Shown piece by piece: positions 1 to 7,695 of a stretch of 32,011 nt of DNA (position 1 is the stretch's first letter; every line of letters starts with the position of its first letter). This DNA is from Methanosaeta sp. PtaU1.Bin060 (GTDB lineage: Archaea > Halobacteriota > Methanosarcinia > Methanotrichales > Methanotrichaceae). Under the pieces are notes generated by a model that worked only from the letters and a program-made list of their open reading frames with translations, searched no databases and was not told the origin of the DNA. The position numbers and the translations under genes are program-made. The stretch lies in the NCBI GenBank assembly GCA_002067365.1, contig MVRK01000050.1, positions 1 to 32,011 on the forward strand, read 5' to 3'.

Positions 1-43
1 GAGGTGAGATATTTAATCATGAAATTCAAAGGATGGAGCATTC

Positions 44-847
44 ATGAAAGCGTATCTGAAGAGACGCCTCCTGGAGAAGTGCCGCGAGATGGACATTCCC
101 ATGATCGGCATCGCAGACGTAGAGCGCTGGGAGAACCCTCCCTTTCATCCCTGGATGCCTGAGGAGTTCTATCCCAAGTCGATTTATCCTGAGGCGAGGT
201 CGGTGGTGGTGATCGGGCTGCCTATCACCCTCCCAGTGCTGGAGACCTCGCCCTCCATCTTCTATCGGGAGCTTTACAGCACAGTGAACGCCCTGCTCGA
301 TCAGCATACATATCGTCTGGCCAATCTTCTGAATGAGATGGGCTTTCCGTCCCTCTTCGTGCCGAGAGACGGATACGCCAGCATCGATGCGCTGCTGAAA
401 AAGCCCGTCGCCTTCTTCTCCCACAGGCATGCGGCCTTCCTGGCGGGCCTTGGGACCTTCGGCGTGAACAACATGCTCCTCACGCCCGAGTTCGGCCCAC
501 GGGTGCGCTTCGGCTCAGTCTTCACCTCTGCAGAGCTTCCGCCTGATCCTCTGATGAAGGATGATCTCTGCACCCGCTGCATGCGCTGCATCCGGATGTG
601 CCCCGCGAGAGCACTGGATGGGAGGGATTACCCGCTGGGGTTAACCGACAAGAATGCATGCGCCGCCTACAGCGCAGAGCTGAACAGCAAAGGCATCTCG
701 CCCTGCGGAATATGCATCAAGGTCTGTCCCGTTGGCGCCGATCGGTCTCTCTTCGACAGGAACGATGCATCCATCTATTCCCATGATGAGCGCTTTCCCC
801 GGCATCATAGTGCCTGGCGGCACGTCAGGAGCTATGGAGGAAAGTGA
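44..847 (+). CDS. QueG-like dicluster 4Fe-4S protein (COG1600-type)
   Basis: 267 aa. The C-terminal third carries two iron-sulfur motifs: CTRCMRCIRMCP (C176, C179, C182, C186) and C206 with CGICIKVCP (C221, C224, C228), a ferredoxin-type arrangement for two 4Fe-4S clusters. The N-terminal ~150 residues resemble the N-terminal region of epoxyqueuosine reductase QueG, but the C-terminal HEAT repeats of bacterial QueG are absent. QueG is a cobalamin-dependent reductase; whether this archaeal homologue reduces epoxyqueuosine or serves another redox reaction cannot be told from sequence. No signal peptide or membrane segment, so it should be cytoplasmic. The start is ATG 44 with a purine-rich SD (GGATGGAG, 31-38). 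It stands alone, convergent with the gene to its right. The family is clear, the substrate is not. Confidence 0.75.
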   Translation: MKAYLKRRLLEKCREMDIPMIGIADVERWENPPFHPWMPEEFYPKSIYPEARSVVVIGLPITLPVLETSPSIFYRELYSTVNALLDQHTYRLANLLNEMGFPSLFVPRDGYASIDALLKKPVAFFSHRHAAFLAGLGTFGVNNMLLTPEFGPRVRFGSVFTSAELPPDPLMKDDLCTRCMRCIRMCPARALDGRDYPLGLTDKNACAAYSAELNSKGISPCGICIKVCPVGADRSLFDRNDASIYSHDERFPRHHSAWRHVRSYGGK

Positions 848-1037
848 TGCTTCTGAATCACAGTGCATCGTTTTCAACTGCATTCTCCTCTAAATTCGGT
901 CGAGAGAGACTTTGAGATGAGGAATCAGATATAAGGGAACGGTAAAATAATTGATAATAGATAATTTGAACATAAATAAAGAGTTCATAGATAATCGATG
1001 TAAAAAATTATAGATGAATATGTGATTGCGAATAATA
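848..1037. other. AT-rich intergenic region between convergent genes
   Basis: About 190 bases, very AT-rich from about 930 to 1045. It lies between the 3' ends of the iron-sulfur protein gene and the DHQ synthase II gene. I see no ORF with an SD and no clear hairpin with a T-run. Confidence 0.5.
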
Positions 1038-2159
1038 TTATTTTTCCACGATGCTCTCCTCGATGCTCATGCCGAAGTGGCGGGCAGCCTCCTCCAGGCG
1101 CACAAGCACCTGATCCCCGGCCTTCAGCTCTGTCACTGATTTCGGCGTCCCGTCGGGCGAGACTAGCTTTATCGTCTCGGCGTTCTGCAGCAGGGTGCTT
1201 ATCGTCTCTCCTTCTGCCTCAGCCTCGATGAGGATCATGGGCCTCTTCTCGATCTTGGCGCGACCGACGATGGCCACTCTGGCCACCCCTTCTGTGCTGA
1301 CGATGGTGACCTCGTCGCCCGACTTAAGCTCCGAGAGGTAGCGGGTCTTGTCACCCACCTTGATGTAGGCGTGCACAGCTCCGGCATTCACCCTGAATGG
1401 CCTTGCCGCCACGTAGGGGCTCTCCTCGGACTCACTGTGGACCAGGAAGAAGCCCTTCGCCTGGGAGCCGATGAGCATCCCCTCGCCCAGGTGCATCATG
1501 CTGGCGGTGTCCACGCAGACCCGATCGCCCATGCCGACAGGCTTGACAGCCGTCACCCTCGCCGGAATGAGCTCCAGTCTGCCCCTCTCAGAGAGTTCGG
1601 CTGCCATCTCCACCCTCTTGATCTCCGAGAGATCGCCGGTCTCAAGAAGAACACCATCAGCGCCATGCTCGAGGGTGGAGAGCGCCAGCTTTGCCTCCTC
1701 GCTGGTCTTCACTCCGCTTATGATCTTGACGTCTGTGCCCTGAAGGCCTGCGATCATGTTCTCCAGAGGTATGACCTTCCAGTCGGTGCCGATGACGAGG
1801 AGCCAGTCCACATGCCGCCCCAGCTCCACTGCGAACTGCTCATATCTCTTGTTGGCTATGACCACATAGCCCGCCTTCGTTCCCTGAAGGCTCTTGGCCA
1901 GGGCTATATCCATGGAGCTGGAGAGGTTCTGGGGCAGTGAAACAGAACCGTCACCCTCGCTGCTCCTGCCTATCACCAGGATATCCTCGTCTCCTCGCTC
2001 TGCGCCGAAGCACGCCACCTTGATTCCGCCCAGCTCCCGCACGCGATCGATGTTTTCCCTGTTCACGACCACGCAGTCAAAGCCGGACTCAAGGGCAGTG
2101 GTCACCTTGGGCTTCGCCTCAGCCCAGGACCCTTCTGCCATGAGCCACTTCTCCTTCAT
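1038..2159 (-). CDS. aroB': 3-dehydroquinate synthase II (archaeal type)
   Basis: 373 aa, about the usual length for the archaeal DHQ synthase II family (MJ1249 type). The N-terminus MKEKWLMAEGSW and the segment VGMGDRVCVDTASMMHLGEG followed by GMLIGSQAKGFFLVHSE are family hallmarks. The enzyme makes 3-dehydroquinate by oxidative deamination and cyclisation of 2-amino-3,7-dideoxy-D-threo-hept-6-ulosonate, the archaeal entry to the shikimate pathway that bypasses DAHP. The partner aldolase-type enzyme (ADH synthase, often adjacent) is not in this window. The protein is cytoplasmic. Its promoter side (2160-2415) holds an unusual trinucleotide-rich tract. No sign of damage. The assignment is secure. 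Confidence 0.93.
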   Translation of the reverse strand: MKEKWLMAEGSWAEAKPKVTTALESGFDCVVVNRENIDRVRELGGIKVACFGAERGDEDILVIGRSSEGDGSVSLPQNLSSSMDIALAKSLQGTKAGYVVIANKRYEQFAVELGRHVDWLLVIGTDWKVIPLENMIAGLQGTDVKIISGVKTSEEAKLALSTLEHGADGVLLETGDLSEIKRVEMAAELSERGRLELIPARVTAVKPVGMGDRVCVDTASMMHLGEGMLIGSQAKGFFLVHSESEESPYVAARPFRVNAGAVHAYIKVGDKTRYLSELKSGDEVTIVSTEGVARVAIVGRAKIEKRPMILIEAEAEGETISTLLQNAETIKLVSPDGTPKSVTELKAGDQVLVRLEEAARHFGMSIEESIVEK

Positions 2160-2235
2160 AGCCCTTCGGTGGATGTGCTCTTACTAAAACTCTTTGTCGA
2201 TCCGCCTGAAGTTCAAACAATACTATTTCATAAAG

Positions 2236-2330
2236 TCGATAATGGTGGTGATAATAGTGATAATAGTGATAATAATAACAATAATAACGAGGGCGATAAT
2301 GACGACAATACTAGTAATAATAACAAAGGA
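2236..2330. repeat. Degenerate GATAATAGT / AAT trinucleotide tract
   Basis: A low-complexity run built from GAT, AAT and AGT triplets, with GATAATAGT repeated in tandem and then AATAATAAC units. It lies between the stop of the HTH regulator gene and the start of the DHQ synthase II gene, both on the minus strand, so it is in the upstream region of the latter. A nominal plus-strand ORF across it would be poly-Asn and is not credible. Confidence 0.7.
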
Positions 2331-2415
2331 TTTTATAGTCAAATAACTATAATAAATTGAATAATAACGTGATGAAGGGCAGAGCAAAGTGCCGGCAAAG
2401 CAAATCAGATGGAGA

Positions 2416-3060
2416 TCAGTATCCGCTAAAGATACTTGATATTATCCGTGCTTCAGCCTTTCTCAGGTGCTCGATAGTCGCCGCCTTGCTGATCCCAATC
2501 TTCTTGGCCAACTGCTCGCCGTTTATTCTGCGAGGATAATCGTAGTATCCGCTCCTTTTCGCCTCTAAGACGATTTGCCTTTGCCTATCTGTAAGGCAAG
2601 ATAGAATATTATAATTCTGGAAGACAGATGAAAGGTATTTTATCTTTCTGATCTCTCCAATCTGCTTGACGGCCTCAATGAAACGCTTTAAGCCGTCTTT
2701 ATCACCGATCACGCTCATGGTGATCTTATCCTCGGTGATTATGGTGGGCGTATCCCAGATCAGATCCAGATCGAACCTCCTCACGAGAGCCATATATTCA
2801 TCCGGGACTTTTATCTTAACAAAGCATGTGTATCTGTTCTTCGCAGCTTTTATCACATCAAGCACTTCTACCATCTCTGGATTTTTCACATCCTCCAATG
2901 TGAACCCGTCTTTTGTTGTGCATATGCCGATTCCGAACCTCATGCCTCTGTCAAAGTCCGTTTTTAGGATTTGCAGGGCCTCGATGGAGGATATTTTATC
3001 AAAGTTCCTCCTCCGTTTAGTCTCTGCATTGGGGGTAAACTCAACAGTTACTTTTCTCAT
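2416..3060 (-). CDS. HTH_10 (Bat-type) transcriptional regulator
   Basis: 214 aa. The C-terminus reads LSCLTDRQRQIVLEAKRSGYYDYPRRI and then LAKKIGISKAATIEHLRKAE, the pattern of the HTH_10 (bacterioopsin-activator, Bat) DNA-binding domain of archaea. The N-terminal ~150 residues form a mixed alpha/beta region with no cysteines arranged for metal and no membrane segment, probably a sensory domain. A TATA-like box (TTTAAATA on the minus strand, 3093-3100) lies about 33 bases before the start, and GGGAGGA sits just before ATG. A perfect palindrome (3108-3126) lies between it and the divergent exoprotein/ABC operon, so it may control that operon and itself; this is inference from position. The ligand is unknown. 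Confidence 0.8.
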   Translation of the reverse strand: MRKVTVEFTPNAETKRRRNFDKISSIEALQILKTDFDRGMRFGIGICTTKDGFTLEDVKNPEMVEVLDVIKAAKNRYTCFVKIKVPDEYMALVRRFDLDLIWDTPTIITEDKITMSVIGDKDGLKRFIEAVKQIGEIRKIKYLSSVFQNYNILSCLTDRQRQIVLEAKRSGYYDYPRRINGEQLAKKIGISKAATIEHLRKAEARIISSIFSGY

Positions 3061-3092
3061 GTTCCTCCCAACTCAGGCCCGCTATTTAAACT

Positions 3093-3100
3093 GCCCTACA
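3093..3100 (-). promoter_or_regulatory. TATA-like box of the HTH_10 regulator
   Basis: Minus-strand TTTAAATA about 33 bases upstream of the regulator's ATG, in a GC-rich setting, implying a short leader that still contains the SD. Confidence 0.5.
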
Positions 3101-3107
3101 TGACAAG

Positions 3108-3126
3108 CACAATCTTATTAATTGTG
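3108..3126. promoter_or_regulatory. Perfect palindrome CACAAT-N7-ATTGTG, candidate operator
   Basis: Six-base arms match exactly around a 7-base AT-rich centre. It sits in the 107-base space between the divergent regulator and the exoprotein/ABC operon. Its centre (CTTATTA) may overlap the rightward TATA element, which would suit repression. The binding protein is inferred, most simply the adjacent HTH_10 protein. Confidence 0.45.
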
Positions 3127-3167
3127 GATCCGGGAATAGTGATAGCGTTAGCATCGAGGGCAGGGAT

Positions 3168-4349
3168 ATGATGAAGGATCACATGATTCAAGATACGCCA
3201 AATGATGAAATGGGTTTTCAGAAGGTGCCCCTGATGATCCGGCGCACAGGCAGCAAATTCCTGCCATTATCGATCATAATCCCCTCTTTGCTCCTTTTCC
3301 TTTGTGCCCCTTCTCTGGCGCAGCAGCTCCCTGCACAGGGGCAAGCAGCGGTAGGATATCAGCAGGGACCTCTGAGCGTGCCTGCCGACTTCTCAGGCGA
3401 ATGGTACTCAGTCCACGGAGGGCCCGATCTGCAGGCAGCCCTGGTGCGCTCGAGCGTCGATCAGGATGAAGATACTTCGCTCTATCTGACACTGACCAAT
3501 ACAGGCCGCGTCACATCCTTCAAGGTGGTGAATGATCCTGTGCTGAACAGGCCGGACGAGGTCTTTGCAGCCCAGAAGGAGCTGCAGCTCGAAGCTCAGA
3601 GGTCCATAGCCCAGGACGTCTCAGTCAGGCTGACGGCACAAAACGCAAGCGCCATGAAGCTGAAGAGGGAGATGGCCTACGCAGGCTCCCTGCGCGACGG
3701 CCAGGTCTCCTCGGCCCTGGAATTTCCCATAGAGATCTACGAAAACACAATTGTCGGAGATTACACCCTTTATGCCACTGTCAACTATACCTACCAGCAA
3801 GACGTGGCTGTCAAGCCCCATAGCGATAACCCTCAGAACCCGGATCTCTTTTACTGGTACAATACCGCCAGCAAGGTCATACCCCTAACCCTGAAGGTCG
3901 AGAAGAAGAGCCTGGTCGACCTTGTAGCTCTGAATGCCACACCGAAGGCATTGGATGTGGGCTCAAAGGATAACATCTTGAAGATATTCGTAAAAAACCA
4001 GGGGAGCGATACCGCCGAGGATCTTATGGCGAGGCTCAGGCCAGAGTCGGGAGTCTATGTGGACATGGACGAGTCTCCGATCCCCGTCCTGAGGCCCAAC
4101 GAGACTGCCCAGCTCACCTACAAGGTGGATGTATCCAAAGATGCAGTAGGCGGCAAGCCCTACAGGTTCACACTGCTCTTCGACTACTCGGACAGCTACA
4201 GGAAGAACCTGCAGGAGAGCGAGAACGTCTACGTGAGCATTGAGCCCGGCCTGACTGCCAGGTACTGGTGGGTTGCGGCCATAGCCGTCGCCTTAGCTAT
4301 TGCTGCAGTCTTCATTATAAGACGAAGGAGGAGTGCCGCTGGCCAGTGA
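3168..4349 (+). CDS. Membrane-anchored COG1361-type exoprotein of an ABC module
   Basis: 393 aa from ATG 3168. A second start at ATG 3234 (MIRRTGSKF) has GAAGGTG 8 bases upstream and places the signal peptide (hydrophobic LPLSIIIPSLLLFLC, cleavage near SLAQQ) right at the N-terminus; I favour it biologically, though 3168 also has AGGGCAGGG upstream. The exported part has an Ig-like CARDB/NEW3-type domain at about residues 245-350 (VKNQGSDTAEDL through RPNETAQLTYKVDV), then one C-terminal helix (WWVAAIAVALAIAAVFII) followed by RRRR, an inside-positive anchor. Such proteins accompany ABC-2 exporters in methanogens. The ATPase follows after about 50 bases and the permease after that, so it is probably a partner subunit on the outer face. 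What is transported is unknown. Confidence 0.75.
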   Translation: MMKDHMIQDTPNDEMGFQKVPLMIRRTGSKFLPLSIIIPSLLLFLCAPSLAQQLPAQGQAAVGYQQGPLSVPADFSGEWYSVHGGPDLQAALVRSSVDQDEDTSLYLTLTNTGRVTSFKVVNDPVLNRPDEVFAAQKELQLEAQRSIAQDVSVRLTAQNASAMKLKREMAYAGSLRDGQVSSALEFPIEIYENTIVGDYTLYATVNYTYQQDVAVKPHSDNPQNPDLFYWYNTASKVIPLTLKVEKKSLVDLVALNATPKALDVGSKDNILKIFVKNQGSDTAEDLMARLRPESGVYVDMDESPIPVLRPNETAQLTYKVDVSKDAVGGKPYRFTLLFDYSDSYRKNLQESENVYVSIEPGLTARYWWVAAIAVALAIAAVFIIRRRRSAAGQ

Positions 4350-4397
4350 GAAGAGGGAAGGGCCTGCGCCCTGGAAGACTGAGCCGTCAGCGCCGGG

Positions 4398-5330
4398 GTG
4401 ATGCCGATGGGCGCTTCGCATTGGCAGATGCCCGAGAAGGACGAGTACGCCGTGATCGGGAGAGGTATCACGAAGAGCTTCGAGAGCCTGCATGTCCTGA
4501 AGGGTATGTCGGTCAATATCCCTCGCGGCGTAACCTACTGTCTTCTCGGCCCGAATGGCTCAGGCAAGACCACACTGATGAGGATGATCATGGGCCTGGT
4601 GAAGAAGGACTCGGGAGAGATCTACGTTCTTGACGAGCCCCTGGACAGGATCAGCAGAGTCTATTCGAGGCTCGGGTATATGCCCCAGCAAAGACCGCTT
4701 TACCCCGACCTCACAGTAGAGGAGAACCTGGAGTTCTATGCGGGTCTTTACGGGATTCGCGGCCACAAGATGGCTGAGAAGATCGCCGAGGTCCTGCAGG
4801 TAGTGGATCTGTCGCAGACGAGGGACAGGATAACTGGCATGCTCAGCGGTGGGATGTATCAGCGAATATCGCTCGCCTGCACTCTGATCAACAGCCCCGA
4901 TCTGCTGCTCTTAGACGAGCCAACAGTGGGAATCGACCCAGTGACCAAGCAGAGTTTCTGGGGTTATTTTCGGAATCTGGCTGCTGAGGGAAAGACTGTC
5001 ATCATCACCACTCACATCATGGAGGAGGCTGAGCGCTGTGATATGGTGGGGTTCATGCGAGATGGGCGTATGCTTGCCGAGAGCAGCCCCGATGAGCTGA
5101 AGAAGTTTGCAGGCTTGAAGAAGCAGTTGAAGATGAAGGTGGAAGACCCCGAGCAGAAGATGGCGTTGCTCGTGAAAGAGGGCCTTGAGGTGCGTAGGGA
5201 TGGGGATATGCTGTTCGTCGATATCGCTGAGGCATCCAGGATACGGGAAGTCCTGGACAGGATGAAGCCAACTGATTTCGACGTTGTCGAGCCGACTCTC
5301 GAGAATGCTTTCCTCAAGCTCTCAGTTTAA
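4398..5330 (+). CDS. ABC transporter ATP-binding protein (ABC-2 exporter type)
   Basis: 310 aa. It shows Walker A GPNGSGKTT, a Q-loop region (GYMPQQRPLYPDLTVEENL), the signature LSGGMYQRISLA (a variant of LSGGQ), Walker B LLLLDEPTVGIDP and an H-loop TTHIMEEAERC. The C-terminal ~90 residues match the usual tail of drug/lipid-type exporter ATPases, ending EPTLENAFLKL. GTG 4398 opens the frame; ATG 4401, 4407 or 4428 are alternatives and no strong SD decides between them. The permease starts 18 bases after the stop, so the two are co-transcribed. It powers export at the inner face of the membrane; the substrate is unknown. Confidence 0.9.
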   Translation: MMPMGASHWQMPEKDEYAVIGRGITKSFESLHVLKGMSVNIPRGVTYCLLGPNGSGKTTLMRMIMGLVKKDSGEIYVLDEPLDRISRVYSRLGYMPQQRPLYPDLTVEENLEFYAGLYGIRGHKMAEKIAEVLQVVDLSQTRDRITGMLSGGMYQRISLACTLINSPDLLLLDEPTVGIDPVTKQSFWGYFRNLAAEGKTVIITTHIMEEAERCDMVGFMRDGRMLAESSPDELKKFAGLKKQLKMKVEDPEQKMALLVKEGLEVRRDGDMLFVDIAEASRIREVLDRMKPTDFDVVEPTLENAFLKLSV

Positions 5331-5348
5331 TGCCACGGCGAGGAAGAG

Positions 5349-6452
5349 ATGGCGCAGATCAAGGATATTTCAGAGAGCTTGAAAAGAATATGGACTGTGG
5401 GGTTGAGGGTGATCCGCCAGATCAAGCGAGATCGGCGCACAATAGTCGCCATGGTCGTCAATCCCATAATCCTGATGGTCATTCTCGGCTATTCGCTCGC
5501 CGCAACTCTCTCCGGCATAAATCTCGGCATAGTGGACCTCCAGGGTGGACTGGTCCAGGAGAGTGTTCTGGCCCATCTTAGGGCATCGGATGCCTTTTCG
5601 ATCACCTACATCGCCTCAGAATCCGAGGCCAGAAGGCTGATCTCCGAGGGGCGAATCAATGGGGCGGTCGTCCTGGAAGACGGTGAGATCAGGTTGATCC
5701 TGGATGGCACCAGCCCACAGGTCGCAAGCGCAATTACCGCTGCCACCGCAGCCGGGATGCAATCTGCAGCCTCACAGCTCCTCAGCAACCTGCGGGCAGG
5801 AGATCAGCTTCCTGCAGTCACAACCTATTATGTCTACGGCTATGACTTGGAGGCAAAGGACACAGTCGGGGCTGCTCTGCTTGGAATCGCCATCTTCTTC
5901 TTTAATTTTCTTAATACCGCCATCGCCTTTCTGAGGGAAAGGACCCAGGGCACTCTCGAGAAGGTTCTTGTCACACCCATGAATAGGTTAGAGCTCGTCT
6001 CAGGCTATGTTCTTGGATTCGGCCTCGTCTCCCTCGCCCAGGCGGCCATCACCTGTGTGCTTCTGATAGCGATCTTCAAAGTGCCCCTGCAGGGCAGTCT
6101 GCTGGCGGTCCTGATCATCGTCGTACTGCTCAGTGCCGGATCGCTCAGCTTCGGAGCTTTTTTGGCCAACTTCGTCAGCTCCGAGTACCAAGTCATGCAG
6201 CTAAATCCAGTGGTATCATTTCCGCAGATATTGCTCTCAGGAGCGTGGTTCCCCCTTCAGTCAGTGCCTGACTGGCTGAGGCCCCTCTCATACATATTTC
6301 CCCTCACATACTCCACAGATGCCCTGAAACAGGTGCTGCTGAGAGGAGCATCCTTGACTGATATCCTCTTCCCTGATGTCTTTGCTCTGCTGCTCTTCTT
6401 TATGGTGACATTCTTCATGGCCACATTCATGCTCAAAAAGGAGATCGCATGA
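5349..6452 (+). CDS. ABC-2 type transporter permease
   Basis: 367 aa with the ABC-2 permease layout: one N-terminal helix (IVAMVVNPIILMVILGYSLAATL), a large external loop of about 130 residues (ISEGRINGAVVLEDG and onward), then five hydrophobic segments from about residue 175, including the conserved stretch FLRERTQGTLEKVLVTPMNRLELVSGY. The late FPQILLSGAWFPLQSVPDWLRPLSYIFPLTY is also typical of the family. The SD GGCGAGGAAGAG lies just before ATG 5349. It pairs with the preceding ATPase and probably the COG1361 exoprotein. A hairpin with a pyrimidine tail follows it. Confidence 0.88.
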   Translation: MAQIKDISESLKRIWTVGLRVIRQIKRDRRTIVAMVVNPIILMVILGYSLAATLSGINLGIVDLQGGLVQESVLAHLRASDAFSITYIASESEARRLISEGRINGAVVLEDGEIRLILDGTSPQVASAITAATAAGMQSAASQLLSNLRAGDQLPAVTTYYVYGYDLEAKDTVGAALLGIAIFFFNFLNTAIAFLRERTQGTLEKVLVTPMNRLELVSGYVLGFGLVSLAQAAITCVLLIAIFKVPLQGSLLAVLIIVVLLSAGSLSFGAFLANFVSSEYQVMQLNPVVSFPQILLSGAWFPLQSVPDWLRPLSYIFPLTYSTDALKQVLLRGASLTDILFPDVFALLLFFMVTFFMATFMLKKEIA

Positions 6453-6469
6453 TTTCAAGCCGCGCTGGC

Positions 6470-6495
6470 AGAAAGAACGGCTGTCTTTCTCTTTG
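6470..6495 (+). terminator. Hairpin after the ABC-2 operon
   Basis: AGAAAGA (6470-6476) and TCTTTCT (6484-6490) form a perfect 7-base stem with a 7-base loop, followed by CTTTG. It lies 18 bases beyond the permease stop, in the 164-base gap before the corA gene. Confidence 0.4.
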
Positions 6496-6616
6496 ACAAA
6501 GGATGCCCCAGGATCATCGCGCAGGGGAGGATCGCGGCCACAGCCTGGACTGCGAAAACCTCTTAACAGGGGGATTCAATCATCCCAAGTAAGTCCCTTG
6601 GAGAAGGCGATGCGCT

Positions 6617-7672
6617 TTGGAGCAATCAGAAAGAAATCCCTATGTATCCGATCCACTGCATCTTCCCGAATCATGCAGCGCTGCACAAGCTCCCAAGATA
6701 ACAGTCATAGACTACGAGGAGTCCCATTATCACGAGATGGAAGCGAGAACAGTCGAGGAGTGCTTCTCCTTCAAGGCCAAGCCAACAGTTACGTGGATCA
6801 ACATCGACTGCCTCCGCCAGGTGGACACCCTCGACCAGCTGGGAGCTTGCTACGGATTTCATCCCCTAGTGCTTGAAGACATACTCACAGACCAGCGGCC
6901 CAAGGTCGAGGATTACGACGATTACATCTTCATTGTTCTCAAGATGATATACTATGATGAGCACAAGGAGGAGGGAACAGTCGAAGCCGATCAGATAAGC
7001 CTCATCCTGGGGCCCAACTACGTCGTCTCCTTCAAGGAGAAGGCGGGGGATGTCTTCAAGCCGCTACGGGAGCGCCTGAGGACGGGAAAGGGGAGGATAA
7101 GAAAGATGGGCGCTGATTACCTGGCCTACGCCATGATGGATGCCATCGTCGATAATTATTTCGTGGTCATGGAGAAGCTGGGGGAGAGGTTCGAGGAGGT
7201 GGAGGACGCAGTCGTTGCCAATCCGACCCCTGATATCCTGCCCATGATATATAATCTGAAAAGGGATATGCTTTTCTTGCGCAAATCCGTCTGGCCCCTG
7301 AGGGAGGCGATCAGCAGGCTGCAGAGAACAGACTCGCCCATGGTCTCGGAGGCAACGAAGATCTATCTCAGGGATGTCTATGATCACACCATTCAGGTGA
7401 TCGAGAACATCGAGACATTGCGGGATATGTCAGCATCTCTTCTCGATACGTATCTCTCCTCCCTGAGCAACCGCCTCAACGAGGTGATAAAAGTCTTGAC
7501 CATCATCTCCACCATCTTCATCCCGCTGACTTTCATCACAGGGCTTTACGGGATGAATTTCAGTTACATGCCGGAGCTCGATTCGCCCTTGGGATATCCG
7601 GCGATCCTGACGTTGATGCTGATGGTGGTCGTGGTGATGCTCGCCTATTTCAGAAAGAAGAGATGGATATGA
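6617..7672 (+). CDS. corA: CorA-family divalent cation channel
   Basis: 351 aa. The CorA signature YGMNF is present (G312-M313-N314) between two C-terminal helices (VLTIISTIFIPLTFITGLYG and ILTLMLMVVVVMLAYF), and the protein ends in KKRWI, as in typical CorA. The N-terminal alpha/beta cytoplasmic funnel begins KITVIDYEESH and has TWINIDCL. The family moves Mg2+ and in some members Co2+ or Ni2+. The start is TTG 6617 with GGAGAAGG about 9 bases upstream; no in-frame ATG exists before the conserved N-terminus and a stop lies at 6590, so TTG is well supported. It is transcribed alone between a terminator-like hairpin and a T7 run. Confidence 0.92.
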   Translation: MEQSERNPYVSDPLHLPESCSAAQAPKITVIDYEESHYHEMEARTVEECFSFKAKPTVTWINIDCLRQVDTLDQLGACYGFHPLVLEDILTDQRPKVEDYDDYIFIVLKMIYYDEHKEEGTVEADQISLILGPNYVVSFKEKAGDVFKPLRERLRTGKGRIRKMGADYLAYAMMDAIVDNYFVVMEKLGERFEEVEDAVVANPTPDILPMIYNLKRDMLFLRKSVWPLREAISRLQRTDSPMVSEATKIYLRDVYDHTIQVIENIETLRDMSASLLDTYLSSLSNRLNEVIKVLTIISTIFIPLTFITGLYGMNFSYMPELDSPLGYPAILTLMLMVVVVMLAYFRKKRWI

Positions 7673-7683
7673 ACCAAAACACC

Positions 7684-7690
7684 TTTTTTT
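7684..7690 (+). terminator. T-run terminator of corA
   Basis: Seven consecutive T 12 bases after the corA stop, in the 23-base gap between convergent genes. Archaeal termination needs only a T-rich stretch. Confidence 0.4.
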
Positions 7691-7695
7691 GCGGA

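Noticed and set aside
2169-2360. 63-aa Asn/Asp-rich ORF
   Set aside because: Translation of the triplet tract, with no SD.
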